Source: Acidobacteriota bacterium (GTDB lineage Bacteria > Acidobacteriota > UBA6911). From it: a stretch of 44,507 nt of DNA. The translations under genes and the position numbers were made by a program. Numbering within the stretch: the first letter of the stretch is position 1; the number at the start of each line of letters is the position of its first letter. Location: the NCBI GenBank assembly GCA_012729555.1, contig JAAYCX010000080.1:1-44507 (forward strand), in the 5' to 3' direction. The notes under the pieces were generated by a model. The model worked only from the letters and a program-made list of their open reading frames with translations, did not search any database and was not told the origin of the DNA. Positions 1-8,494 of the stretch are shown here, one piece after another.

Positions 1-23
1 AACCGAAACCCCCGAATAACCCC

Positions 24-70
24 AATCCTGGACATCCACCTATTCCGCCAAAGAGTGGATGTCCAGGATT
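24..70. repeat. 16-bp perfect inverted repeat
   Basis: Arms 24-39 (AATCCTGGACATCCAC) and 55-70 are exact reverse complements separated by 15 nt. The repeat ends 6 bp before the -35 box of the iron operon. No U-tract follows either arm, so a classical terminator is not supported. It could be an operator, a transcript-end hairpin of a gene left of the window, or a mobile-element remnant. Confidence 0.75.
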
Positions 71-76
71 TCCTGC

Positions 77-104
77 TTGACTTGTTTTGGTGCCCGAGTA
101 AAAT
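77..104 (+). promoter_or_regulatory. Putative sigma-70 promoter of the feo operon
   Basis: TTGACT (77-82) and TAAAAT (99-104) are separated by 16 bp, 34 bp upstream of the regulator's ATG at 139. Sequence match only. I could not identify a convincing DtxR/IdeR operator here, although autoregulation by the first gene would be expected for the family. Confidence 0.45.
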
Positions 105-138
105 TAGAGCTTCGATGCACAATTAGGGGGGCCAAATA

Positions 139-705
139 ATGGTAGGCGAGGGAAAGGCAGGGAGCGGAGAAGGAAGGGAATTGACTCCGGCGATGGAGGA
201 TTACCTCGAGGCCATCTACTGCATCGGGCAGGGGAAGCGGGTGGTGCGGGTCAAAAACATCGCCAGCCGGATCGGGGTCAAGATGCCGACCGTCACCAGC
301 ATGCTCAAATCGCTCAACCAGAAGGGTTTCGTGGATTACGAGAAGCACGAATACCTGGAGTTAACCCCGGAAGGGGAGAAGGTCGGGCGGGAGATCAACC
401 AGCGCCACCAGGTCCTACTCTCTTTTCTGATCGATATCCTGGGGATCGATCCGGAGGTGGCGGACGGGGAGGCCTGCAGGATCGAGCACGGAATCGGGGC
501 GGAGACCATGGAGCGCCTGGTCCGGTTCATCGACTTCATCGAAAACTGTCCGAGGACGGGGCGCGATTGGGTCGAGGCTTTCGGCGCCTACCGGGAAGGG
601 GCGGCCCGGGGATGCTCCGCTCACCTCAAGGATTGCATCGAGGAGATGCAGCGGAAGCGGGAGCGGCTGGACGCCGGAGAGGAGGGGGACGGTGACGCTC
701 AGTAG
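139..705 (+). CDS. DtxR/MntR-family metal-dependent transcriptional regulator
   Basis: A 188-residue cytoplasmic repressor that should sense Fe(II) or Mn(II) and control the metal uptake genes behind it. The winged helix-turn-helix lies at about 35-75 (IASRIGVKMPTVTSMLKSL), followed by the dimerisation/metal domain. Visible candidate ligands are D21 and E24 (equivalent to MntR D8/E11), H90, and C113-x2-E116-H117, which matches the DtxR C102/E105/H106 pattern rather than MntR's E-x2-EH. The ligand set is therefore a mixture. The C-terminal SH3-like domain of DtxR is absent; instead there is a short charged tail with Cys and His. The ATG follows a GGGGGG-type ribosome site. The 3' end overlaps feoA by 14 bp, placing it first in the operon. 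Confidence 0.9.
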   Translation: MVGEGKAGSGEGRELTPAMEDYLEAIYCIGQGKRVVRVKNIASRIGVKMPTVTSMLKSLNQKGFVDYEKHEYLELTPEGEKVGREINQRHQVLLSFLIDILGIDPEVADGEACRIEHGIGAETMERLVRFIDFIENCPRTGRDWVEAFGAYREGAARGCSAHLKDCIEEMQRKRERLDAGEEGDGDAQ

Positions 706-904
706 AGTGGATTCCGGAGAAGTCACCCTGAAGGCCATCCGCGGAGGGCGGGGCCTCAGGGCCAGGCTCTACAGTTTCGGCCTGACGCCGGGAGCGCGGT
801 TTTCGGTGCTGCGCCGGGAAGGCTGCGGCCGGCTCATGATCCGGGTCAGGGACAGCGTCTTCGCCCTGGGACAGGGCATGGCGGAAAAGATGGTCGTGGA
901 GTGA
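692..904 (+). CDS. feoA: FeoA-like protein (first copy)
   Basis: A 70-residue SH3-like FeoA domain: an N-terminal strand, the LYSFGLTPGARF turn typical of FeoA, and a final basic and hydrophobic strand. FeoA proteins are small cytoplasmic partners of FeoB. This copy starts with GTG inside the regulator gene, after a GGAGGGGGAC ribosome site, and its TGA overlaps the GTG of the porin gene. A second FeoA lies directly before feoB. This copy is less canonical and, being fused translationally to the regulator gene, could instead be an accessory to the regulator. Confidence 0.85.
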   Translation: MTLSRVDSGEVTLKAIRGGRGLRARLYSFGLTPGARFSVLRREGCGRLMIRVRDSVFALGQGMAEKMVVE

Positions 905-2013
905 GGGCCGTGGGTGGCGGAGCGCGCAGGTTCCCGCGCCTGATGATGTGCATCCTCTTGTCCCCCGTTTTTGCCGCCGCGGACTCCGGGGACCTGGATG
1001 CTGCGGAGGCCGGGTTTTTCGGATATCTCAGGGATCGCGTCGAGCATGAGGGGTTGATCGAGTTCGGAGCCCTGCACCGAACGGACGATTCAGGTGACGC
1101 GGACTCCGATCGGGCTTCGGAGTTCAACCTCACCACGGCCGAACTCGCCCTGGGGATGAAGTTCCGCCCCTGGATCCGGGGGGATGTCACCTTCCTGTAC
1201 GAAAACGCTCTTGGATGCAGGGACCGGAACGGGGCGGTGGACGCGGCTTCGATCACCCTTCAGGACCGGGAAAAATTTCCGCTCTCCCTTTCCATCGGAA
1301 GGCTTTACGTGCCATTCGGGGCCGTGCTCACCCGCCTGCCCGACGATCCCGCAGTGGATCAACCGATGACGCTCCTGTTTGGCGAGACCCGGGAAGAGGC
1401 GGTGGTCGTCGCGCTCGGCCACGACGATTTTGTCCTGTCCGGCTACCTGTTCGAAGGGGACATCCGGAGGGCCTCCGGGTCCAGCGCCTCCTTCGGGCTG
1501 GACGGGCGCTACGCCCTTCCGGAGTCGGGCCCGGTGGACCTGCTGCTGGGGTTCTCCTACATCTCCAACATCTCCTCGAGCAACTGTCTCGCGGAGGCCG
1601 TCGGTGACAGCGCGGGGGCGATGATGGAGGACTATGTGGGAGGGATCGGCGCCTACGCCGAGTTCGGGTTCGCCGGATTTTTCGCCTCCGGGGAGTACCT
1701 GACGGCGCTCGGCCGCTTCCGGCCCGAAGACCTTGCGCGTGCCGACGGCGGTGGGGCAAGGCCATCGGTCTGGAATGTCGAGGCGGGATACTACTGGCGG
1801 CGGGGCCTGGAAGTGGTGTTGAAGGTCTCCGGGTCGGGGGAAACCGAAAGGATCGGGCTGGCCCGCAGGCGCCTCGGGTTTGGGCTGAACCAGGAGATCT
1901 GCCGGCGGGTGACCGCCTCCTTCGCCCTGCTCGGCGACCGCTTCCACCCCGGGGACGTCGACGGGAAAGACCGGGGGGTCGCCGTCCTCGGTCAGGTCGC
2001 AGTCCGTTTCTAG
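901..2013 (+). CDS. LbtU-like outer-membrane porin in the feo operon
   Basis: A 370-residue secreted beta-barrel. The N-terminus has basic residues, a hydrophobic core (LMMCILLSPVF) and a signal cleavage region around VFAAADSG. The body alternates amphipathic strands and ends in Phe (VAVRF), as outer-membrane proteins do. Segments such as GRLYVPFG, LLFGETREEAVVVAL, DYVGGIGAYAEF and PSVWNVEAGYYW match the LbtU siderophore-porin family as I remember it; LbtU takes up legiobactin in Legionella. Translation starts at GTG, which overlaps the feoA stop by 4 bp. Its place between two feoA genes suggests it admits iron across the outer membrane before FeoB acts. The substrate (free Fe(II) or a chelate) is not shown by sequence. 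Confidence 0.8.
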   Translation: MRAVGGGARRFPRLMMCILLSPVFAAADSGDLDAAEAGFFGYLRDRVEHEGLIEFGALHRTDDSGDADSDRASEFNLTTAELALGMKFRPWIRGDVTFLYENALGCRDRNGAVDAASITLQDREKFPLSLSIGRLYVPFGAVLTRLPDDPAVDQPMTLLFGETREEAVVVALGHDDFVLSGYLFEGDIRRASGSSASFGLDGRYALPESGPVDLLLGFSYISNISSSNCLAEAVGDSAGAMMEDYVGGIGAYAEFGFAGFFASGEYLTALGRFRPEDLARADGGGARPSVWNVEAGYYWRRGLEVVLKVSGSGETERIGLARRRLGFGLNQEICRRVTASFALLGDRFHPGDVDGKDRGVAVLGQVAVRF

Positions 2014-2037
2014 GTCGGGTATAAAAAGGGGGACGGG

Positions 2038-2271
2038 ATGGGAAGGATCCTGCTGCGGCGGATGAAGGAGAACCAGTCGGGCGTCATCACCGCGGTCCGG
2101 GTGAAGGGGGAGCTGGGGCGGCGGATCCGGGACATGGGACTGGTCCCGGGGACGGCGGTGAAGGTCTGCGGGCGCGCTCCCCTTTACGATCCCGTAGCCC
2201 TGAAGGTGCGGGGCTTCACCCTCTCGCTGCGTAACAACGAGGCCGACCACATCGAAGTGGAGGTGGGGTAG
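2038..2271 (+). CDS. feoA: FeoA ferrous iron transport accessory protein (second copy)
   Basis: A 77-residue SH3-like FeoA domain with the canonical core RIRDMGLVPGTAVKVCGRAP followed by YDPVALKVRGFTLSLRNNEA. It is expected to bind the cytoplasmic face of FeoB and support Fe(II) uptake. A GGGGGACGGG ribosome site precedes the ATG. Its TAG is immediately followed by the GTG of feoB, so the two are translationally coupled. This is the more canonical of the two FeoA copies. Confidence 0.95.
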   Translation: MGRILLRRMKENQSGVITAVRVKGELGRRIRDMGLVPGTAVKVCGRAPLYDPVALKVRGFTLSLRNNEADHIEVEVG

Positions 2272-4428
2272 GTGAAGGCGACCATCGCCCTGGCGGGCAA
2301 CCCCAACTCGGGCAAAACGACCCTTTTCAACGCGCTGACCGGCGCACGCCAGCACGTGGGGAACTACCCCGGGGTGACCGTCGAGACCAAGGAGGGGGTC
2401 TGCGCCAGCGGGGGAGACGAACTGCGTATCGTGGACCTCCCCGGGACCTACTCGCTGACGGCCTATTCCCTCGAGGAGATCGTCACCCGCGATTTCCTGA
2501 CCGGCCGTAAGCCCGACGTGGTCGTGGACGTCGTGGATGCCTCTAACCTGGAGCGGAACCTCTACCTGACGGTGCAATTCCTCGAAATGGGGCTGCCCCT
2601 CGTCCTCTGCCTCAACATGGTCGATGCGGCCCGCAACCGCGGGATCGACGTGGACGCGCACAGGCTCTCCGAACTGCTGGGGGTCGAGGTGGTTCCGGCC
2701 GTGGCCCGCACCGGGAAAGGGAAGGAGGAACTGCTGGGCGCCGCCGTCCGCAAGGTGCGCGCCAGCTCCGCCCGCGAGCCCCTCGTCATCTCCTACGGCA
2801 ACGACCTGGACGAGGCGCTCGGGGACATGGAGGCGCTGATCCGTTCGCGCGCCTTCCTACCGGGGGCCGGCCCGGCGCGCTGGGTGGCGCTGAAGTTCCT
2901 CGAGGAGGACGCCGAGATCCTGAAGCAGGGGGAAGCGAGCGACCCCGCCGCGGCGGCATTGCTGCGGGAGACGGCCGCCCGGGTGGCGACCCACCTGGCC
3001 CGCACGCTCGACATCGAGCCCGAGGCGCTGATTTCGGACCAGCGCTACGGTTACATCCACGCCCTGCTCCGCGAGGGCGTCGTGCGGCGTCAGCATGAGG
3101 AGAACCGGATGTACGTCTCCGACCGGATCGACCGTTTCCTGACCCACCGACTGCTGGGCCCGCTGGTCATGCTGGCGGTGGTGATGGGGCTCTACCGCTT
3201 CATGTTCACCTACAGCGAGCGGCCGGTGGAATGGGTGGAAGCGATCTTCGCCTGGCTCGGCCGCCTGGCCTCGGCGCATCTTCCCGCGGGGATGCTCCGC
3301 TCGCTCGTGGTCTCGGGCGTTATCGACGGGGTGGGAGGAGTGCTGAGCTTCGTTCCCCTGATCCTGCTCATGTTCTTCGGCATCGCCCTGCTCGAGGACT
3401 CGGGGTACCTGGCCCGGGTGGCCTACATGCTGGACCGCGTGTTCCGCATCTTCGGATTGCATGGGAATTCGGTCATGGCCTTCATCGTGGCCGGGGGGAT
3501 CGCCGGGGGGTGCGCCGTCCCCGGGGTGATGGCGGCCCGCACCCTGCGCTCGCCGCGGGAGCGGCTGGCCACGCTGCTGACGGTCCCCTTCATGAACTGC
3601 GGCGCGAAGCTCCCGGTCTTCGCCGTGCTGATCGCGGCTTTTTTCGCCGAGGCCAGGGAGACGGTCATGCTGACGATCACCCTGATCTCCTGGGCGGGAG
3701 CGCTCCTGGCCGCAAAACTGCTGCGCTCGACCGTCATCCGGGGCCCGGCCACCCCCTTCGTCATGGAACTCCCCCCCTACCGGGTCCCGACCCTGAGGGG
3801 ACTGCTGATCCACACCTGGGAGCGGACGTGGCAGTACATCAAGAAGGCGGGCACGGTGATCCTCGCCATCGCCATCGTCCTCTGGGCCATGATGACGTTC
3901 CCCGCGCTTTCGGATTCGCACTACGAAAGGTTCGAGAGGGAACGGGCGGTCATTCCCGCTTCGGCTTCCACGGAGAGGGCGGGAGAACTCGAGGCGGTCG
4001 GCCGGGCCGAGGCGGAGGCCGCGCTCAGGTATTCGGTGGCCGGCCGCATCGGCGGCGCCCTCGAGCGGGTCACGCGCTGGGCGGGGTTCGACTGGCGCAC
4101 CAACATCGCGCTCCTGGGGGGATTCGGCGCCAAGGAGGTGGTGGTGTCGACCCTGGGGACCGCCTACTCCCTCGGGGAGGTGGACCCGGCAGAGAGCGGG
4201 GGGCTGGCCGAAAGGCTGGCGGCCAACCCGGAATGGAACCGCGCGGTCGCCTGGAGCCTCATCATCTTCACCATATTTTATGCCCCCTGCTCCGTCACCG
4301 TGGTCTGCATCGTCCGGGAGGCCGGGTCGTGGAAATGGGGCGCCTTCTCGGTCCTCTTCAACACCGCCGTCGCCTTTGCGCTGGCCGTCCTCGTGTATCA
4401 GGCCGGCGTGGCCCTGGGAGCCGGATGA
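2272..4428 (+). CDS. feoB: FeoB ferrous iron permease with G-protein domain
   Basis: A 718-residue inner-membrane Fe(II) transporter. The N-terminal GTPase has G1 GNPNSGKT (9-16), G2 around GVTVET (34-39), G3 DLPG (55-58) and G4 NMVD (115-118). A helical spacer follows to about residue 280, then the membrane region with Gate motifs (GGIAGGCAVPGVMAARTL; PFMNCGAKLPV, which holds a conserved Cys) and about 8-10 membrane spans. The length is typical of FeoB. It starts with GTG directly after the feoA stop. Its TGA overlaps the next gene as ATGA, so the whole Feo cassette is co-translated. Confidence 0.98.
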   Translation: MKATIALAGNPNSGKTTLFNALTGARQHVGNYPGVTVETKEGVCASGGDELRIVDLPGTYSLTAYSLEEIVTRDFLTGRKPDVVVDVVDASNLERNLYLTVQFLEMGLPLVLCLNMVDAARNRGIDVDAHRLSELLGVEVVPAVARTGKGKEELLGAAVRKVRASSAREPLVISYGNDLDEALGDMEALIRSRAFLPGAGPARWVALKFLEEDAEILKQGEASDPAAAALLRETAARVATHLARTLDIEPEALISDQRYGYIHALLREGVVRRQHEENRMYVSDRIDRFLTHRLLGPLVMLAVVMGLYRFMFTYSERPVEWVEAIFAWLGRLASAHLPAGMLRSLVVSGVIDGVGGVLSFVPLILLMFFGIALLEDSGYLARVAYMLDRVFRIFGLHGNSVMAFIVAGGIAGGCAVPGVMAARTLRSPRERLATLLTVPFMNCGAKLPVFAVLIAAFFAEARETVMLTITLISWAGALLAAKLLRSTVIRGPATPFVMELPPYRVPTLRGLLIHTWERTWQYIKKAGTVILAIAIVLWAMMTFPALSDSHYERFERERAVIPASASTERAGELEAVGRAEAEAALRYSVAGRIGGALERVTRWAGFDWRTNIALLGGFGAKEVVVSTLGTAYSLGEVDPAESGGLAERLAANPEWNRAVAWSLIIFTIFYAPCSVTVVCIVREAGSWKWGAFSVLFNTAVAFALAVLVYQAGVALGAG

Positions 4429-4673
4429 TGGAAATCTTTCTCGTCGTGCTCATTGTCGCCCTGGCCGCGGGCTGGCTTTTCCGGAGGATCCGTCGCAGCG
4501 TCCGGCACCCGGTCTGCAGCGGATGCGGCGGATGCTCCCGGGCCGGGAGCCGGTCTGCGCCCGTCCGCCCCCCCGCGGGCCGATCCCATACGCGGCCCGA
4601 GGCCCTGGAGCCACCGGCGGACGGTAAAGATTTGCCGTCGCGGAAGGAAATGTCCTACAATGGCGGCCAATGA
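4425..4673 (+). CDS. FeoB-associated Cys-rich membrane protein
   Basis: An 82-residue peptide with one N-terminal membrane span (IFLVVLIVALAAGWLF), a basic stop-transfer stretch and the Cys motif CSGCGGC. This is the hallmark of the FeoB-associated Cys-rich proteins (also compared with FeoC/FeoW types) found beside feoB; their exact role is not settled. It is longer than the usual roughly 50 residues because of a Pro/Arg-rich tail. It overlaps both neighbours by 4 bp: ATGA with feoB, and ATGA with the radical SAM gene. Confidence 0.85.
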   Translation: MMEIFLVVLIVALAAGWLFRRIRRSVRHPVCSGCGGCSRAGSRSAPVRPPAGRSHTRPEALEPPADGKDLPSRKEMSYNGGQ

Positions 4674-5986
4674 GAATTCAAATCATTCAGCCCGCGCATT
4701 ACCGGTCCCCGTCGGACCGGACGCTGCACCGCACCCGGAAAAGGAGCGTGGTCAACCTGACCCTCCCCTACCTGGCGGCCCTGACGCCGCGGGAGTGGGA
4801 CGTCACCCTGATCGACGAGCAGCTCGACGAGGTCGACTTCGCCGCCGCCGTCGACCTGGTGGCCCTCTCCTGTTGGACCATGAACTCGCTCCGGGCCTAT
4901 GAAATCGCCGACCGGTTCCGGGAGCGGGGGGTCCCCGTGATCATGGGGGGGCCCCATACCTTCTTCCACGCCGAGGAGGCCCTCGGGCACTGCGACGCCG
5001 TCGGGCTGGGGGAAGGGGAGTCGATCTGGCCCCGCATGCTGGCCGACGCCGCGGCCGGGACTCTCGGGCGGGTCTACCGCGCCGAGTCCTACCACGACCT
5101 TGCCCGTCTGCCGCTCCCGCGCTACGAACTGATCGACCTCAAGCGCTACGACCTGCTCAAGACCTATTCGGTGCAGTCCTCCCGGGGATGCCCCTTCCGG
5201 TGCGAGTTCTGTTCCGAGCGGATGTACCTTGGGGAGCGCTACCGCACCCGGCCCGCCGGCGAGGTCGTCGAGGAGATCCGCCACACGCGGTCGAAGGACA
5301 TCCTCTTCGCCGACAGCAACTTCGCCGGCGATTTGCCCCACGCGATGGAGCTGATGGAGGCCCTCATCCCCCTGAAGCTCCGCTGGTCCGCCCTCTGGAG
5401 CGCCCACCTTTGCCGAAACGACGCCTTCATGGACCTGGCCCGGCGGAGCGGGCTGCTGCACCTGAATATCGGGATGGAGAGCATCGACCCGGAAACGCTC
5501 GCCTCGATGAACAAGAAGGCAAACAAGGTAGAGGAGTACGAGCGGATCCTGGAAGGCCTGCGCAGGCGGGGCATCAGCTATTCGCTCAATTTCATCTTCG
5601 GCTGGGACACCGAAACGGAGGCCGTATTCGACGCCACGCTCCGTTTTCTGATGGACCACAAGGTCCCGGCCGCCTACTTCAACATCCTGACCCCTGACAA
5701 GGGGACCCCCCTTTACGACCGCATGCTCGAGGAAGGGCGCATCCTGGATGTCGACGCCCTGGGGCGGTGGCCGGGGGACCGGTGCCTGATCCGGCCGAAG
5801 CATTTCACCCCCGAGGGGCTGGAGCAGGGGGTTCGGGACATGTACGTCAGGTTTTACACCTACGGCTCGATGCTGCGCCGCCTCCCCCCGCCCGTCACCG
5901 CGCGCAACATCGCCTCCTGGGTCATCAATTTCTCGCAGCGGAAGATGGCGCGGGCCGAAGGGATGGAGTCGTTCGACGATTTCTGA
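4670..5986 (+). CDS. B12-binding-domain radical SAM protein
   Basis: A 438-residue enzyme. Residues 1-135 form a Rossmann-like cobalamin-binding-type domain (HYRSP, LIDEQLDEVDF, VPVIMGGPHTFFHAEEAL) without an obvious DxHxxG cobalamin-ligand motif. The radical SAM core carries CPFRCEFC, with cluster cysteines C174, C178 and C181. This architecture resembles class B radical SAM methyltransferases and related enzymes of the BchE/hopanoid type, whose substrates cannot be predicted from sequence. It overlaps the Cys-rich peptide by 4 bp, so it belongs to the iron operon by arrangement. The link may be regulatory, since it needs an Fe-S cluster, rather than part of transport. Confidence 0.85.
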   Translation: MRIQIIQPAHYRSPSDRTLHRTRKRSVVNLTLPYLAALTPREWDVTLIDEQLDEVDFAAAVDLVALSCWTMNSLRAYEIADRFRERGVPVIMGGPHTFFHAEEALGHCDAVGLGEGESIWPRMLADAAAGTLGRVYRAESYHDLARLPLPRYELIDLKRYDLLKTYSVQSSRGCPFRCEFCSERMYLGERYRTRPAGEVVEEIRHTRSKDILFADSNFAGDLPHAMELMEALIPLKLRWSALWSAHLCRNDAFMDLARRSGLLHLNIGMESIDPETLASMNKKANKVEEYERILEGLRRRGISYSLNFIFGWDTETEAVFDATLRFLMDHKVPAAYFNILTPDKGTPLYDRMLEEGRILDVDALGRWPGDRCLIRPKHFTPEGLEQGVRDMYVRFYTYGSMLRRLPPPVTARNIASWVINFSQRKMARAEGMESFDDF

Positions 5987-6006
5987 CCCGCCGGCCGGTT
6001 CAGAAA
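5980..6006. terminator. Hairpin between convergent genes
   Basis: Arms 5980-5990 (TTTCTGACCCG) and 5996-6006 (CGGTTCAGAAA) pair with one mismatch around a 5-nt loop and cover the stop codons of both facing genes. No clear U-tract is present on either strand, so it may act as a weak bidirectional terminator or an mRNA-end stabiliser. Confidence 0.4.
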
Positions 6007-8243
6007 AAGCGCAGGGTGTAGGTGGCCTTCACGCTGCGCCCCATTTCGGGTGCGAGGTCCTTGATGAAGGAAAGGTGGTTGCGGTAGAGACGGTCGGCCG
6101 CGTTGGAGACGGTGAGCGACAGGATGTGCATCCGGCGGGACCGCACCAGCGTGAACGATCCCGCCAGGTTGACGACCGTGTGGCCCGCCGTGCGGGTCTC
6201 GCCCGGGGCGAGGCGCTCCTGGGCGGCCGCCATGACGATTTCGGGTTTGAAGGCGAGGGCGCGCCAGCGCGCGTCGATGCCCAGCTTCCCCCGGAGCGGG
6301 GGGATCCGGGGGAGCGGGGCGCCGGAGCCTGCCAGCCCTGCCTCGACGACGTCGAGGGCGCCCGTCAGCCATACCCCCCGCCGCAGCGCCGCGCCAAGCG
6401 CCGCTTCACCCCCGATGAAACGGGCGTCCTGCTGGGCGAACCGAGCCTCCCGCAGCCCGTGGACCCGGTTGCCGGTGAAATCGAGATAGACGAAATCGCC
6501 GAGGCGGTAGTAGTAGAAATCGGCGCGGAGCTCCAGCCGGGGACTTTCGCGCCTCAGCGACAGGTCGATCCCGTCGGATCGCTCCCGCTTCAGGTTCATG
6601 TCCCCGGTTTCATAGGCGAGGTTGCCGATGTGGGGGCCGTGGTTGTAGAGCTCCTCGATCGCGGGCGCCCTGAAGGAATGGGTGTAGTGCGCCACGGCGG
6701 CCACGTTTTCGCCCAGGGGCAGGCGGATGCCGGCGGCTCCCGAAAAGCCGGTGAAGGACCGGCCCGCAAGCCCGGAGGGGGAATAACCGGTGTGCTCCAT
6801 CCTGCCGCCGAACTGCAGCCGGGCGGCGCCGAGATCCATCTCCTGCAGGGTGAAGAGGGCAAAGGTCGTCCCCCTGGCGGGGGGGGAGAGCGCCTCCTCC
6901 CCCTCCGCCCGGTAGTCACGGTGGGAGAACTGCAGCCCCGAGGTTCCTTCCATGCGCCCCGCGCGGCGCTGGGTGAAGGCGGCGCGGAGGTTGAACAGCC
7001 TGTTGTCGAAGGAGGTGGCCACGCTTCCACCTTCCAGTTCCTTGTGCTTCCAGCGGCTCAGGCCGGCGGCGACCTTGACCTCCTCCAGGAAGGATCCCCG
7101 GAGGCGGGTCCCCGCGTTCATACGGACGTTGTGCCAGGAGAAGGTTTCATCCACTTCGGGGACGTCCCCCTCCAGATGGGGGAGCACCTCCTCCTCCCCC
7201 TCTGCTTCCTCCCCCTCTTCGTGGTGATGATGGAAGATCCCCGCATAGGGGATCCCGAGGCGCCCCCGGTTGGAGGCGTAACTCAGGTTGAAGAAGGGGC
7301 CGTCGGAATACCACCCCAGACCGGCGCTCCCCGCACTCGCGCGGGTCCTGGAATTGTCCACCCTCCCCTCGGGGCTTTCGTAATCGCCCGCGACCTGACG
7401 TGAACCGTTCCCCCAGACCAGCCAGTTTCCGTGGCCGTACTCGGCCCCGGCGTGCCCGGCGGCGGCGTGGGAGTTCCCGGCGCCCGACGCCGTCAGGTGG
7501 CCCCGGAACCCGGGGTGGGGGTGCTCGTGGAGCAGGTGGTGGGCCGTCACCATGTTCACCACCCCTCCAATGGCGTTGCTTCCGTAAAGGAGGGTGGAGG
7601 GGCCCTTGACCACCTCGACCCGGTCCAGGTTCGGCGCATCCACCGGTTCGGCGTGTTCGCCCGACTGCGAGGAAAGGGTCCCGGTCGGGAGGCCGTCGTT
7701 CAGGACCAGGACCCGGTCGCCGTCGAACCCGCGCACGACGGGACGCGAGCTGCCCGGGCCGAAACTGCGCTTGTGGACGCCCGGTTCCCCCGCGATCGTG
7801 TCCCCCAGGCCGAAAGCCCCCTGCTCGGCCAGGCGCAGGGAATGAACCGTCGTGACCGACTGAAGGGCGTCGAAGGCGGTCTCCTCCCTCCCCGTCGCCG
7901 TCACCGTGACCTCGTGCCGCACCGGGGAAAGGACGAGGGCGAAATCAGCCCGCGCGCTCTCCCCCGCCTCGACGCGGATCTTTTTCACCTGCCCTGTCAA
8001 CGCGTGCATGTGGCTCACGACATCGTATTCGCCCGGGGGGAGGTCGGAGAAGCGGTAGCGCCCCCCGGCATCCGTCATCGCGGTCCGGCCGAGTTGGATG
8101 AGGGTCACGGAGGCCGAGGGAATCGGCCGGCCGTTCTGCCCGAGGGTGACCATTCCCTCGAGGACGGCCGATCCGGCCGGCGCGACCCGGGGGGGCAGAA
8201 GCGCCCAGAAGACGATGAATACAAGGATTTTCGACAGGTTCAT
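6000..8243 (-). CDS. TonB-dependent receptor with His/Glu-rich loops (ZnuD-like)
   Basis: A 747-residue outer-membrane receptor. It has a signal peptide (about 1-23), a carboxypeptidase-regulatory-like beta-sandwich (about 27-108), a plug domain (about 115-235 with RPVVRGFDGDRVLVLNDG and VEVVKGPSTLLYGSNAIGGVVN) and a C-terminal barrel ending in LRFF. Two regions stand out: a His-dense stretch at about 235-271 and HHHH at 338-341 followed by an acidic run to 352. Such loops are known from ZnuD zinc receptors, so a divalent metal is a better guess than a siderophore. It is convergent with the Feo operon and monocistronic. The 248 bp downstream of its start (8244-8491) contain its promoter region, but I saw no clear Fur or Zur box. 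Confidence 0.9.
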   Translation of the reverse strand: MNLSKILVFIVFWALLPPRVAPAGSAVLEGMVTLGQNGRPIPSASVTLIQLGRTAMTDAGGRYRFSDLPPGEYDVVSHMHALTGQVKKIRVEAGESARADFALVLSPVRHEVTVTATGREETAFDALQSVTTVHSLRLAEQGAFGLGDTIAGEPGVHKRSFGPGSSRPVVRGFDGDRVLVLNDGLPTGTLSSQSGEHAEPVDAPNLDRVEVVKGPSTLLYGSNAIGGVVNMVTAHHLLHEHPHPGFRGHLTASGAGNSHAAAGHAGAEYGHGNWLVWGNGSRQVAGDYESPEGRVDNSRTRASAGSAGLGWYSDGPFFNLSYASNRGRLGIPYAGIFHHHHEEGEEAEGEEEVLPHLEGDVPEVDETFSWHNVRMNAGTRLRGSFLEEVKVAAGLSRWKHKELEGGSVATSFDNRLFNLRAAFTQRRAGRMEGTSGLQFSHRDYRAEGEEALSPPARGTTFALFTLQEMDLGAARLQFGGRMEHTGYSPSGLAGRSFTGFSGAAGIRLPLGENVAAVAHYTHSFRAPAIEELYNHGPHIGNLAYETGDMNLKRERSDGIDLSLRRESPRLELRADFYYYRLGDFVYLDFTGNRVHGLREARFAQQDARFIGGEAALGAALRRGVWLTGALDVVEAGLAGSGAPLPRIPPLRGKLGIDARWRALAFKPEIVMAAAQERLAPGETRTAGHTVVNLAGSFTLVRSRRMHILSLTVSNAADRLYRNHLSFIKDLAPEMGRSVKATYTLRFF

Positions 8244-8467
8244 GGCTCCGCTATCCGCCTGCTCCGGGAAGAGATGGTCCGTATCCCGCTAAATCATCAA
8301 GAGATAATATAAAGCAGGCGTCATTGCAAGGGAGGGCGGCCCAGAAAGGCCGGGCGCGGGTTTTTCAGCAAAGTTTTGGAACCCGCGGACGATGAGGGCG
8401 TAGAAGCATGAGTAAGCGCGACCAAGATAGATTCCTGCGTCACACAGTTGTCACCTCGAACCCTTCA

Positions 8468-8494
8468 TAAGGGCGGCCCGAAAGGCCGCCCTTA
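8468..8494 (-). terminator. Terminator-like hairpin at the end of the peptide/ABC operon
   Basis: An 11-bp perfect stem (8468-8478 with 8484-8494) around loop CGAAA. The stem includes the stop codon of the Yip1-like gene. It lacks a U-run on the minus strand, so termination is inferred from position at the end of a long minus-strand gene series. Confidence 0.5.
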
